Of a stretch of 64,000 nucleotides of DNA, positions 1 through 11,438 are shown piece after piece (the first letter of the stretch is position 1; each line of letters begins with the position of its first letter). The stretch comes from Brasenia schreberi (Eukaryota > Streptophyta > Magnoliopsida > Nymphaeales > Cabombaceae). The stretch lies in the NCBI GenBank assembly GCA_036023115.1, contig JAYKKT010000041.1:8084001-8148000 (forward strand). Reading direction: 5' to 3'. Made by a program: the position numbers and the translations under genes. The notes beneath the pieces were generated by a model that was given only the letters and a program-made list of their open reading frames with translations, was not told where the DNA came from and searched no databases.

Positions 1-550
1 GTCTCCCTTTGAGAGTATTTTTTCATTAATCCCTCTTTTCTTTAAAGAAGAGCAGCTCTTTGGAGGAGTTTTTGTATTCCCTATTTTATGAAGGGAAGAC
101 CTCTTTGGGAAGAGTGTCTTTATATCTCCTTTTTGAACGAGAAGACCTCTTTCGGAGGAGTTTTTGTATTCCCTATTTATGAAGGGAAGACCACTTTCGG
201 AGGAGTTTTTGTATTCTCGTTTTTTTTTTCTTTTGAATACAACCAATTTTCCTTTTAAGAGAGAAAGTAGGATGGGGGAGGGCTTATCTCTTTGGTTACT
301 CGATTCAAACGAGATCGTCCTATTTCTTAATAGCATCTGCTATTCGAAAATATTTTGATATTTTGAACAAGGCTTAATCTTGTAAGCCAAGGTTCTTTGA
401 AATATCGCCAATTCATTTTTGGAAGTCTCTACTTTTCGAAAAGTATAAATTCCTCCATTCAGGGTTATACAATCTACTTCGATCCTTCTTTCAAGTTTCA
501 AAGGAGTTCGATTTTTCAAAATCTTTTTGAAAAAGAATTCAACATAAACC
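1..550 (-). other. 3' untranslated region of element A
   Basis: This region aligns with the sequence downstream of pol in elements B (16952-17500), C (53295-53900) and K (59100-59927). Shared landmarks are the phrase giving TTCAGGGTxxxACAATC near 457 and the short block GCCCTTTxGGGAGG, here expanded into tandem repeats near the left edge. No protein-coding content is visible. Confidence 0.6.
47..220. repeat. Tandem repeat, about 46 bp x 3.8
   Basis: Successive units read GAAGACCTCTTTcGGAGGAG followed by TTTTTGTATTCCCTATTT and begin near 47, 93, 139 and 185. Elements B, C and K carry roughly one such unit at the same place, so the array is an expansion specific to element A. Confidence 0.7.
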
Positions 551-2305
551 CTTTTGAATATTCGGGCATTTTCGGGGTTTTGCTAATTTCTACCCATAAT
601 ATCAACAAATTTCTAATTTTTGTTGCCCTTTTGAAGACAGGGGGACATTCCTACTCGAGTTTGCCACCCTTTTCGGCTTTCTTCGGGGTGATATGATGCA
701 TGCTATGCACTCCATGTGATTTAAAATGGAAATACATGTTTTTATGCAACGATGAACATATGAAATGTATCTCACAAATCATGAAGGAGATGCATTCGCT
801 TATCCATGGAAAGTGTCTAGGGGTTGTGTTTAAAAATGCCCCTAGCTTGATGGGAATTTCGCATGGTCATATGGTGATGGGCCATGACTTTTCAAAAGGA
901 TTTTAGATGGACATTGGTATGTTCATGTCCATGCACTTCCACGGTTTTTCTAACATGATCATGATACTTTTTGCTCAAGGATGAAGACATAACCAGCCCT
1001 AAGTGATCGTCATGGCCATCATGTTTGATTTCGACATGGTCTCCATATTTCATCGTGAGACTCATGTATTTTATCCTAACACAATCAAGGTTTTCATATA
1101 AAACCAGAAGTTGAGAAATCCTTTTTTTCAAAGCTATATGTAGGGTTAAAATTTTTCGAAATTTTGATCTCTTTTGAGAAAGCAGTTTTGGGAAATCCTC
1201 CCTTTCTATATGAAGATGGTTTTATACCAGCCCCTTTGATCTAAATATGTTTTCCATACTTGGTTTTGGTTAAGCATGGATTTTGGAATTCATTTTGAAG
1301 ATTCATGCCTTCATGGGGCATTTGATCAAGTATGGGGAATGTGTCTCAAAGAGGCACCTTAGCCACACGACATAGGGCTTGTTCCTTCATGGAGTCTTGA
1401 GTTTTTGAAACTCATACTCTGTTGAAAAGGGTTGCCATTTACTTTGCCTATCTATTTGAGATAGGTTTTTCAAATGGTTGCTTTAATGAACATCATTCCT
1501 TTTTCATGACATGGGAGATGATGTCTCAAATTTGGAAGGCCTACAGCAAGGCCAAGCACGATTTTTCTTTTGGCTTAGTGATTCCTGTCACATGCCAATA
1601 GAGTTTTCGAAATGTATGGCACATTTAGTATGAATAACATCTTCATTTGATTAAGTCAAGCAGACAATGCATGAATTGCAATGCTTGGGAGGTTTTTATC
1701 AAAAGAATTTTGAAAAGTTTTTGTGAAATGCTAACCCTTTTTCGAGATTCTCATTTCTTTTTGAAGTTTGCCTTGAAGGTGTCGGATTTGATTCGTATGG
1801 AGACATGCCTATGATGGCCCGATTACTTAGGGGGTCGACTCTTATTGCCCCTTTGGTTTTTCAAAACCCTAAATTCAAGTTCTAGGGTGATGTCTAGACT
1901 CGATGCATATGAATGATTTCAATGTGTAATGCATGATGCTTATGCACACACTATGGGTTAAACTTATTTCTAAAAATCCCCAATTTTCCATAAGTCAAGG
2001 ATTTTGTGAAGTTCAGGAAGTTTGGAGGTGTTTATTCCTCCTTGCTTTGGTGATTCTGGAGCTTTTCAGTTTTGAAAAAGCTCTAGGCAAAAAGGTGGAC
2101 AGGATCAGCTTTTGGATACTTGGGTTCAGGGAGTATATACAATTTTCGAAAGCATTTTTACAATTTTTTTCGAAAATGGGCTTTGTACATGGCCAAAGGC
2201 TTTTGAAACAAAATTTCTTTTTGGAATTATTGTTTTTCCAAATGTTTTTGAGATTTTGAGGGTTTTCAATTTTTTTGGTCTTTTTCAAAAGTAGGGATCT
2301 TCCAT
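551..2305 (-). pseudogene. Element A pol remnant (RT, RNase H and integrase pieces)
   Basis: The minus strand starts at an ATG at 2305 that matches the pol start of element E. It then jumps to the end of the RT (about 1835-1780, the region that reads SQRGIEVDPSKCRAIIDM in E), the RNase H and linker (about 1650-1290) and the integrase zinc-finger region (about 1190-850). It ends with the terminal residues near 551. Most of RT, including YVDD, is deleted, and frameshifts and stops are frequent. It corresponds to a full pol of about 1240 residues and is non-functional. Confidence 0.75.
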
Positions 2306-2884
2306 TGAACCTTCAAAGAAAACATTCATGAATTAGACTCTAATCAGATAGGTCTAAAACATGGGTTTCGGTTTTAGAGGTTCTACAGGGCATCCTTGAC
2401 CCAGATGGTCTTAGGTGGCGGCTCTGGGGATATGGGTGGGCTGTAGCCTAGTTCATATCGTTCCCTATTGGTTTTAGGTAGGACAGGTTCTAGACTACCT
2501 TGGTTTCGGGTTCCCAGGCCCACGTAGGGTTTATATCCCATATTCAGAATCATGTTCCAAGACTTTGCTTTTCAAAAAGTTTTGGTATAAATCATGGTCT
2601 TGAAACATGGAATCGTCCATGTCGGGGATATACACCCTTTTGGATATCGGGAGTTTGGATTCAAGGGTGATGGAAGACTTGGGCTTCCATACATCTCTGT
2701 TTTGGGAGATATATCTTTCAAGGGAAACCATGCTTGGCCCCTCGAGAGATTTTGGATTTTTCAGGATGGTGGAGAACTCGGGTTTCCACACAACCTGGGT
2801 TTGGGAGACATATTCTTCAAGGGAAGCAAAGCTAGCTCCCTTGAAGGATTCTGAACATTTCGGGGTTTTGGAAAACTTATGGTT
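2306..2884 (-). pseudogene. Element A gag-protease tail and G-patch remnant
   Basis: A minus-strand frame at 2791-2531 ends with a segment matching the last residues of element E gag-pro (E has TIDDSSFQNHHLYQIF, A has DMDDSMFQDHDLYQNF). It is followed by a G-patch remnant near 2525-2400 that aligns with E 30119-30337 but is frameshifted. At the place where E has an in-frame TAG between gag-pro and the G-patch, A has TTG. The sequence just before the pol ATG (about 2335-2306) also aligns with E, but the splice-acceptor-like TTTGCAG of E reads TTTGAAG here. Confidence 0.7.
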
Positions 2885-3060
2885 CTAGATAACCCCATTT
2901 TGGAAGTTTTTGTCCTCAAGGGAAGCCGTGCTTGGTCCCTTGAGAGACTTTGGATTTTTCAGGTTTATGGAAGACTTATAGTTCCATACAACCTGATTTT
3001 GGGAGAAATTTGCTTCAAGGGAAGCCCAGATTGCTCCCTCGAGGTCTTTGACTTGCTTCC
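2680..3060. repeat. Coding tandem repeat, about 103 bp x 4
   Basis: Four imperfect units begin near 2697, 2798, 2897 and 2998. Each contains the plus-strand core TTxTTGGGAGAxATxT followed by TCAAGGGAAGC and a CCCTxGAG segment. On the minus strand they encode a unit of about 34 residues with the core KNPKSLxGPSxxSLE, followed by a variant of SQNQVVWxxKSSI. The array straddles the stop of the 365-residue ORF and continues downstream. Confidence 0.75.
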
Positions 3061-3982
3061 TAGGTTCAACTCGTGGTGCCCTTAGGGATGGATTTTTTTG
3101 TTTCAAAGCCATAGACTTGGTTCCAGGGCACAAGACTAGGCTCGAAGAAGTGGGTTTTTCTATGGTAGGGTTATGAGCTCCTAAGATGTCGATGCATGCA
3201 TTAGGGGTCTCCATGTCTACCTTTTTTTGAACTTCTTTTTGTTTTTGAAATTCATTTGGGTGGTGCGGGATATTTGGCGCACCTTGAAAATCCTCAAATT
3301 TTGGCACAATTTGTGAGTTTGTGTGTGCATAGAGGTTATCCAATGCATCTGATGACCCTATATGAAGAAGAGAGTCTTGAGAAGGATGGGTTTCAGGCAT
3401 ACCTCTTTGTGGCTTGTTTACCTTTTCATGGTGAGAGCAGGCCGATTTCCCAGGTAACTCTATTTTGAGCCCCCGAGGTATTACGAGGCGTTTCCTTTCG
3501 AAACCTTCCTGTTTTTCACTCTCGTTCCTTTGTAGGGTGTGGGTTTCATGTCCCACAGTGTGTGTGTGCCTAGACTTAGGACTTTCACTTGAATTTTTTG
3601 AAATTTCAAAGTTTGATTTTTCAATTTTTTTGTTTTTTTGAAAGTTTTCAAGATTTTTTTGATTTTTTGAAACAGAATAGTCTGTTTTCGAATTTCCCTT
3701 GGATTTTGAAAAGCTTGAAGATGTAGGAATGGATGACTCATCCCTTTTTCGGGATTCGTCTCTAATCTCCAATCCTTCGTTGAGTTTGAGATCGGTTTTC
3801 AATTCACGATCTTTATATGCCCTAGAAGAGCTGCTATGTGATCGATGGGCATTAAGCTCCTTGCTTAAAGCATCCATCTTTTGAAATATTTTTGAAATGT
3901 CATCGAGCTCTTTTTGGGCTTTATCTGTTTTGAAAGCCTCTCTCAGTTTACTGAATGAGGATTTTTGTAGCTTTTTATCCAT
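2885..3982 (-). CDS. Element A gag-position ORF, 365 residues, without capsid or protease
   Basis: This is the first ORF after the PBS of element A, with its ATG 104 bases inside the LTR boundary. The N-terminus (about residues 1-60) is lysine-rich and probably coiled. It weakly resembles the gag N-terminus of element E: A has KMDALSKELNAHRSHSSSS where E has EEIDALSQEAEAVESCSS. The rest is hydrophilic and low in complexity, and it ends in repeats of about 34 residues that continue past the stop. I see no retrotransposon gag capsid segment, no CX2H/GHDTxxC knuckle and no DGG protease motif, all present in E. It is open despite the ruined pol. It may be a non-autonomous derivative or a deletion product; function unknown. 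Confidence 0.45.
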   Translation of the reverse strand: MDKKLQKSSFSKLREAFKTDKAQKELDDISKIFQKMDALSKELNAHRSHSSSSRAYKDRELKTDLKLNEGLEIRDESRKRDESSIPTSSSFSKSKGNSKTDYSVSKNQKNLENFQKNKKIEKSNFEISKNSSESPKSRHTHTVGHETHTLQRNESEKQEGFERKRLVIPRGLKIELPGKSACSHHEKVNKPQRGMPETHPSQDSLLHIGSSDALDNLYAHTNSQIVPKFEDFQGAPNIPHHPNEFQKQKEVQKKVDMETPNACIDILGAHNPTIEKPTSSSLVLCPGTKSMALKQKNPSLRAPRVEPRKQVKDLEGAIWASLEANFSQNQVVWNYKSSINLKNPKSLKGPSTASLEDKNFQNGVI

Positions 3983-4085
3983 TTTTATGCAATTCTCCTA
4001 AGTATGCACGATTTTTTGGAAAAACACTCTTTTTTTAGAAAATTTTGAGTGTAACTTGTTTGTTTGAGGTCTACTTAAGTCCCGG

Positions 4086-4103
4086 GTCCCACCGGGCGTG
4101 CGA
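4086..4103 (-). other. Primer-binding site of element A (mutated)
   Basis: The minus strand reads TCGCACGCCCGGTGGGAC, matching 17 of 18 bases of the PBS in elements C and E. It lies 4 bases inside the LTR end at 4108. The leading TGG has become TCG. I do not assign the tRNA primer. Confidence 0.75.
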
Positions 4104-4819
4104 AGTCTGTTGACACCGAAAATTTTCACTTACGGGTTCTTAGGCCTGAAGTGAACCTTTTCGCAATCTACTTCGCTTTATGGGCGTGCTAGCTAGTTTA
4201 CTTTAACTAGCAAAGTATGTTTTGAAATAATCTGACTTTTTAAAGGCGATTGTAGGCAAGCGGGATTTTTACGTCGCAGACCTTCTTGCACCGATGCGCA
4301 AGGGTCAGTCTGTACGCTTAGAGACTTTGTTTTAAAATAAGTTTAACTCAAAATATATTTTAAATGAAGAAGTATTTTAAAACTTTTTAAAAACCATGCA
4401 CTTGGGCGATTTTGATTTTATAAGGGTTGGACGACCCTAAGTCTTTCAAATTTTAATCTACTTAGGCACGATGTGCGTGCATCGAAATAGCCTAAGTCTT
4501 GGCGTGTTTGCACGATTGATTCGGGGTTTTGCTTTGATGCAGGTATGCACTCTAGCTCGAGTATGGCGAGTATGCAATGCAACTCACACAACTCCAAAGG
4601 GAAAACCCGAAATTGAAAGACAATGCTTAAGGGAAATTGTGTAATGTAAATTGCAAAAGGGAAATATGGCTATATCTTAAGAGCGAAAAGGTTCAATTGT
4701 ATAAGTGTGTGTCGTGTATATATGTAAAGACTATGCACACAGCTGAACCTTAAAACCCAAATCTAAAAGACATAGCTGAAGGGAAATACTTATAATATAT
4801 ATGGGCCCGAAGGTCGCCA

Positions 4820-5200
4820 ACGTGTGCATGGGTGTTGTGTGTATAATGAAAGACAACTCACACGACTTATAATGAAACCCAAATATAATTGCAATAGGCC
4901 TTGACTAAGGTCTTGGGAGTAAGAGTGAAAGCTCAATGTGTGAGAGTGTAGAATTGAAATACTACGCACACGACATGAATTTAAACCCAAATATAATTGC
5001 AATAGGCCTTGACTAAGGTCTTGGGAGTAAGAGCGAAAGCTCAATGTGTGTGAGTGTAGAATTGAAATACTATGCACACGACATGAATTTAAACACCCCA
5101 AAACGAAATTGCAATATGGCCCTTACTAGGGTCTTGGGAGTAAGAGCGAAAGCTCAATGTGTGTGAGTGTGGAAATTGAAAGACAACGCACACAACTTGA
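4820..5200 (-). repeat. LTR tandem modules of about 110 bp (three copies)
   Basis: Each unit contains TAAGAGyGAAAGCTCAATGTG, followed by GAATTGAAAxACxACGCACACGAC and AAACCCAAATATAATTGCAAT. The GAGC-GAAA-GCTC core can form a short hairpin. The same module is repeated in the other LTRs of the window. Confidence 0.75.
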
Positions 5201-6218
5201 ATATAAACCCACGCAGCTGAATATATATAAATATAACTATATCTTAGGGGCTGTGAAGGCCCGTGTGTGTGCAAAAAGTGTGCAACTAAGAGCGGGAAGG
5301 CTCGAGTGCACGTGTGTGTGGGTGTGTCAAACCACATTATTACAATCGGGGGGAGACAAAGCTCCTTTATTACAACCCCGTATCAAAATTTAATTGAATA
5401 TAAAGCAAGTTAATGTAATAGACAAAGTTTAGACACTTACAAATAGCTGGTCCATGTTCAACTTGCTTGCACTTGGGCTCACGGTTCACCTTGGGCAGCC
5501 AAGAGGGGTTATCCTTAGTAGCTTTGAGGTAGGTTCTATGGGGCACGGTTAGGGTCTTAGGGGAACTAAGGTTCGGCCAAAACGGGGCTGTTTAGGGTCT
5601 GTCCTAGGGTCTGTCCTAGGGTGCAGGTCACGGCCAGGGTACAGGTCAGGTCGGTAGGGAGGTGGTCAAGTCGGCAGGGAGGTGTCGGGCGCTTGGCGCG
5701 GCCATCGGGTCGCCTGGTGGGCTGCAGTGGCGCGGGGCGTGCAGTGTCTGAGGGGCGCAGCAGCGTCAGGGGGGGCAGTCGGTAGGACGTAGGGCGCGCG
5801 GCAGGATGCAGGGCACGCAACAGGCGCCCGTGGGTTTCGGTTCATGGTTTGCGGGATATTTTGAGGCGGTTGGGGTTAGGTTAGGTCTAGTTAGGGTTAA
5901 GTTAGGGTTAGGTTGGTTTAGTTAGGGTTAGATTCAGTTGGGGTTTAGGTTCAGTTGGGGGTTAGGTAGGTTCGAACCTAGGCTAGGTTGGGTGTTAGGT
6001 TTACCTCTTGGAGCCGGTCCTTCTTGGCTTGAGCCCACGTCTCTATGGTTGTAGCCTCTTGGTCCAGCCCACCTTGGTTGCAACCCTTTGGTCTAGACCC
6101 ACTTAGCCCACATGGCTTGAACCCACCTCACCCAATGAGCCCACATGGCTAGGTCTATCACTCCCTCTCTCTCCTCCCAAATATTTGCATGAACCCTTTA
6201 CATGGACCCCCTCACCTC

Positions 6219-6227
6219 TATTTATAG
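6219..6227 (-). promoter_or_regulatory. TATA box of the element A LTR
   Basis: The minus strand reads TATAAATAG downstream of the GGATTTGGAT-rich block, at the same relative position as the TATA boxes of LTRs F, G and J. Confidence 0.6.
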
Positions 6228-6864
6228 ACATTTGAGGTGGGTCTTGGATTTGGGTTTGGGTTTGGGATTTGGATCCAGACCAAATCCAAACACTATTTGG
6301 ATTTGGATATTGGATATTGGATCTAGGATATTTTGAGATCTGTATCCGATCCAAACCCAATATTTTTATGGATACAGATCTCGATATTTTGGTCCAGATC
6401 CGATCCAATCCAAACAATATTTGGATCCAATCCAAATCCAAACACTATTCATTACATGGATTTGGATCTGGATATTTATGGTCCAGATCCAAATCAAAAT
6501 TTCTTCGGACAGTCCTTCTTGGCTTCTCGAGGCGAACGATCAGTGCAGGCACTAGCTTCATTAGCGCTCTGTCTGGTGTTGGGTTTTCTCCAACTTTGTC
6601 GTTCGGACTCTGTCTCGCCGTTCTGGACTCCGTTTTTCTTGATTTTCACCGTTTTTGGCTTTTCTTCAAACGGGCTCTGCTTTCTCTTGTTTTTATCAAG
6701 GAGTGGCTTTTGAAGCTCTAGGCTGGAATCTTCTTCTAGCCTAGGGTCTCCTTTTGCCTTCTATACCTGTTTTTGCATTTTAAAATAGGTTGTTGTTTTG
6801 GCTTAAACGAGCTTTTTGGTGTTTTTGAGATTTTTTGAAATATAGAAGATTTGGGGTGTGTACA

Positions 6865-7024
6865 GTCGTGACTCAGCCCCATCCTACCTAACTCACCTAA
6901 GACCTCACCTACCTAGGACCACACTCATTTCACCCTAACCTAAGACCTTGGCCGAACCAAGCCCATCCTAAACCATCAAGCACTTGATTGCTCCCAAGTA
7001 AGCCTAAGCCTAAAATCGAAAAAA
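6865..7024. other. Unassigned C/T-rich spacer between elements A and B
   Basis: The sequence is rich in CCTAAC/CCTAAG words like the leader regions of the LTRs in this window. It may be a fragment of an LTR or of element B cut by the insertion of A. I could not align it convincingly to one position. Confidence 0.3.
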
Positions 7025-8156
7025 ATGCAAAAACCAAAAACATTGGAAAATCAAAAACCCAAAAATAGGGTAGTTTGTACAGTTCCTAAAGTTTTTGTTT
7101 TGCAAAAACCCAAAAAAATCGAAAATCTACAAAATACCAAAAAGATTTTGTACATAACTGCTCCTGGTAGGACTTTGGAAAAGGAAAAGGATTTCAAAAG
7201 GAACGTCGTCTGCATAGCCAGACCAAAAATTTCGAAATCAATTGAAAATCCAAGTACAAAACCAGGTCTTTTGAAAACTCACGCATCAAATTCCCTCGAG
7301 TCTATAACCCACGAGAATGATCGAAGCCCAGAAGTGGATCCCCTTGAGGAAGATCCCACTTCTGAGCTCCCAGAATTTCATAAAATTCTCGATCTTGAAA
7401 GACCTTCCAATTCAGTAGGAGGAGATTTCATAGAGGTGAACCTAGGGAGTGATTCCAATCCCAAAACCATCAAAATAGGCGCATGTTTGCATGAACATGA
7501 AAGATCAACATTCCTTGCATTTCTACGAACCTATTTAGATGTGTTTGCATGGATGTATGAAGACATGTCGGGCATAGACCCCGGCATTGTTGAACATCGT
7601 CTTCCCTTAGATGCGGATGTAAAACCCATAAAGTAGAAGCTTAGGAAAATACACCCGAATGTACACACGCAAGTCAAAGAGGGATTAGAAGGTCTGTTAA
7701 AAGCCGGATTTATAAAACCCATTGCGTATTCTGATTGGTTGTCAAACATCGTTGTAGTTCGAAAAACCAATGGGAAAATTCAAATATGCATCGATTTCAA
7801 AAACCTGAATAAAGCCACTCCAAAGGATAATTATCCTTTACCAAACATAGATTTGATAGTCGATAGTACTGCAAATCACGAAATGTTTTCGTTTATGGAT
7901 GGCTATTCAGGCTATAATCAAATTAAATTAAGTCCACGAGATCAGGGTAAGACCGCCTTCACAACCCCGTGGGGCACGTACTGCTATACAGTCATGCCCT
8001 TTGGTTTGAAAAATGCCGGTGCGACATACCAGAGAGCCATGACCACGATCTTTCATGATCAGATTTATGAGCTCGTAGAAGTGTATGTAGATGATATCTT
8101 GGCAAAATCCAAAACCCGATGCACTCATATCGAATATTTGTGAAAGATTTTCGAAA

Positions 8157-8222
8157 GGCTTAGGCTTTACAAAGTAAAGCTAAACCCTCTTAGGCTTTAC
8201 AAGAAGTCTGAGCTAAACCCTG
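8157..8222 (+). repeat. Short tandem duplication inside element B RT
   Basis: Two imperfect copies of about 32 bp begin with CTTAGGCTTTACAA and end with GCTAAACCCT, where other elements have a single copy encoding RxYKVKLNP. It is a local duplication after loss of function. Confidence 0.7.
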
Positions 8223-10691
8223 CCTAAAAATGTGTATTCGGGGTAGAGTCTGGAAAGCTTCTAGGCTTTATGGTAAGTCAAAGGGATATAGAAGTCGACC
8301 CCTCTAAGTGTCGAGCCATCATAGACATGGCTCCACCCTCCAATCTCACCCAAATTCGTAGCCTCCAAGGTCGATTACAGTCCGTTTGCCGATTTATATC
8401 AAATCTGGCGACTAGATGCGAACCCTTCAACAAGCTATTGAGGAAGGGCACGAAATTCTTATGGGATGACAACTGCCACAAGTCCTTCGAGAGACTAAAG
8501 GCATACCTAGTTAATCCCCCTGTTTTGAATCCTCCAAAACAAGGAAAACCACTTTTACTTTACATTTCCGTGCATGCGAATGTTTTGAGAGCCCTATTGG
8601 CTCAATACGAGGATGACACCCATAAGGAGTATGCCATCTACTACATTTCGAAAACTCTCTTGGCTTACGAAAGTAATTATCAAGCCACGGAGAAGACGTG
8701 CTTGGCCCTAGTCTGGGCCTGCCAGAAATTCAGACACTATTTCCTAGATCATGAGATCTGGATAGTGTCCAAGCTTGATCCAATCAAGCACTTGTTCGAA
8801 AAACCCATTCTTACAGGTAGATTGGGCAAATGGCAACTCCTTCTAATGGAGTATGACCTAAAATACCACCACCAAATCTCCAATAAGGGGCAAGCCCTAG
8901 CAGACTACGTAGCTGAGTTCCCCCTGGAGGACGCATACCCCACACTTGATGAAATGCCCGACGAAGGCATATTGCAAAACCATTTTCAAAACCACATTTT
9001 GGCAAACTCTTTCGAAAACCAAGTATGGAAGATGCACTTCGATGGGCACGAAACCAACGAGGAGCTGGTGCTGGGGTCATCCTCATCTCCCTTGAAAAGG
9101 GCGAGATTCCCATAGCAATCCGCCTAGATTTCGAATGTTCCAACAACATAGCTGAGTATGAAGCACTCATACAAGGCTTAAGGATTTCGAAAACTCTAGG
9201 GGCATCATGCATTGAGGTCTTTGGAGATTCGCTCCTTGTTATAAACCAGGTTTTGAAAATTTGGCAAGTACGTAACGAAAAACTACTTCCATATCACGAG
9301 TTGGCCACTCGATTGGTGGAGTCATTCCAATCGTGTAAACTCACACACGTGGGAAGAGAGGATAATGGCATTGCCGATGCCCTCTCCTCCTTGGGTTCAG
9401 CCCTAAAGGTCGATCCCATTTGAGGGACCCGGTCTTTAGAAATATCGCATGCATCCAACCCATCCACACACGATTTGGATATTTGCCAAAGTAGCCCAGA
9501 TTCTGTTGAAAAACCTTGGTTTTACGACATTAAGCATTTTCTAGAAAATGGGGGATTCGCCGAGGATGCCACATCCAAAGATAAGGCATTCATCCATAAA
9601 ATTTTGACCCGATACACCATTCTGGGTGGGGTTCTATATAAGAAAAGTTTTACCGGTATCCTACTTAGGTGTATCGATCTAGAGGAGGCTAGGATAGTGA
9701 TGCATGAGTTCCACGATGGAGAGTGTGGAGGCCATGTCAATGCCAACATGATGACAATGAAAATACTTAGAGCGGGCTATTTTTGGTCCACCCTGAAAAA
9801 GGATTGTCACGATCATGTTAGGAAGTGTCATCCATGTCAAGTGCATGGGCACACCATTCATATCCCCTCATCTGCATTGCATTCCGTGGTCAGCCCCTGA
9901 CCATTCACCATGTGGGCGTTTGACATTGTAGGCCCAATCTTTCCAAAAGCCTCGAATGGGCATCGATTCATTTTAGGAGCCACTGAGTATTTCTCCAAGT
10001 GGGTGGAAGCCATTTTCCTGACCAACGTACTGGGGCAGCATATGGTGGCTTTCATTAGGAGAAATATCTTGGCTCGATTTGAGGTTTCACGAGACCCTGT
10101 GTCTGATAATGGCACCCTATTCAAGAACGAGCGGATGGTTAAGTTGTGCAACACGTATGGCATAACTCACCACTTCTCCTCGCCCTACTACCCTCAAGGC
10201 AACGGACAAGCCGAAGCCACGAATAAGACTCTCATTAGCATAATTGAGAAGACTTTAGAGAAGAGTAGGACGTGGCACGAGAAGCTGGATGAAGCCTTAT
10301 GGGCTTATAGGACTTCCATCCGGACTCCCACGAATGCCACACCGTTCGAATTGGTCTATGGCACAAACGCCATTCTTCCCATTCATACTCAATTGCATTC
10401 ATTCCATACATCCATAGCACTCGACCTCCCCCTAGAGACGCTTCAGCATGCTAGGATGGCCGAACTTGATTTACTAGATGAGAGGTGACTCCTTGCTATG
10501 GATCATGCTCGTGCATACCGGCAAAGGATAGTCCGACATTATGGCAAACACATGAGATCTCACCACTTTGAAGTGAGAGATCTGGTTTTGAAAATCATCC
10601 AGTATTGTGGCCCACATCCCCTTGGAAAGTGGCGCCCCAAGTGGGATGGACCCTATGTTGTACGTGCAACCACCACGAATAACTCGTATTG

Positions 10692-10696
10692 GTTGA
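10692..10696. repeat. Target-site duplication GTTGA (left) of the solo LTR
   Basis: GTTGA directly precedes the LTR start TGTAAACACC and recurs at 16879-16883 directly after the LTR end TCTACA. Removing the LTR and one copy restores the alignment with element E pol. Confidence 0.95.
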
Positions 10697-11438
10697 TGTA
10701 AACACCCCGAAATCCCATGAATTTCTCAAATCAACCTGGTTTTGTAAAAGCAGCCCCAAAGGGCTATTTTGAGTCTGGAAACCCAGGAGCCTTCTAGGCA
10801 ACCTTGTACATATGCTTTGAATTTTATATTTCAAAAATGTATAATATGGCTTTTAAAAACCTTTTAAAACACATTTTGAAACCCCGAAGCAGCTTGGCCT
10901 AATCCAAACAGGACCAGGAAAGTTAAAGAAAGCCCAGAACCAGAGCTCATGTCGAGCCCGGCACAACAACTCTTATATTGAATCCACCCCCAAGATCTCG
11001 AACGTCCAAGACCCTGTTATCATCAAAACATCACTTGAAGTCATCTCCGGAAGGCGAAAACAGAAGCGGACGATCATGTTGGCGAAGACCCAACGCAGAC
11101 GAAGTACTGATGCTGTCAGACCCCGCACAAACCATTCGTTTCGAACACAGCCTGAAGGAGTCAGAATTCAGTTTGGATTGGATCTAGACCATATATATCC
11201 AGATCCCAATCCAAACCCATGTGTGGACTTGGATTTGGATTTGGATCCAGAGATCCAATTCAATATCCACATCCATGGCCCACATTCTGATCCGTTCCCT
11301 TCGTATCTCTTCTTGCTAATTAGAAGGCTTTTCCAGATTTATGATTGTTTTAGAGTTGTCTATCCTCTGATCCATTTGCAAATTTTCTCTCTAGTTTGAT
11401 TTGTTTCTAAGCGGATTTGGTTTCTTTGCATCTCACAG

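Larger units (their letters stand above)
1..6864 (-). mobile_element. Element A: decayed Ty3/gypsy (Tat-type) retrotransposon, minus strand
   Basis: Read on the minus strand the order is LTR (6864-4108), primer-binding site (about 4103-4086), a gag-position ORF (3982-2885), a G-patch remnant, a pol remnant (2305 to about 551) and a 3' untranslated region running off the left edge. The order follows from hand alignment to intact element E (23510-39206). The 3' LTR lies outside the window, so TSDs cannot be checked. The pol is heavily deleted and cannot encode protein, whereas the 365-residue front ORF is open. The right edge at 6864 is the LTR start in mutated form (TGTACAC in place of TGTAAAC). 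Confidence 0.85.
4108..6864 (-). mobile_element. LTR of element A (2757 bp)
   Basis: The LTR runs on the minus strand from 6864 (TGTACAC...) to 4108 (...TCAACA). Landmarks shared with the other LTRs are a GGATTTGGAT-rich block (6240-6480), a TATA box (about 6219-6227), a GTAAGT donor-like site at 5440-5435, the TTGTAATAA pair (about 5395-5330), tandem hairpin modules (about 5210-4800), and the U5 stem-loop at 4285-4302. It is shorter than the approximately 3.3 kb LTRs in the rest of the window, so it probably has internal deletions. Confidence 0.85.
7025..10696 (+). pseudogene. Element B pol, first part (RT, RNase H, aRNase H, integrase), broken
   Basis: The order matches element E pol: a lysine-rich N-terminus, a segment that reads FVEVNLGSESNPKKVKIG in E, RT with YVDD (about 8081-8092), RNase H (to about 8900), a second RNase H (about 9030-9420), an integrase zinc finger (HEFHDGECGGH, then CHPC) and the DDE core. 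In-frame stops occur at 7634, 8141, 9421, 9898 and 10486; the one at 9898 replaces a tryptophan. There is a one-frame shift near 9056, inside the second RNase H. A tandem duplication spoils the end of RT (8157-8222). The frame stops at 10696, where a solo LTR interrupts it inside the codons following YWL; the last residues resume at 16879. Confidence 0.9.
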
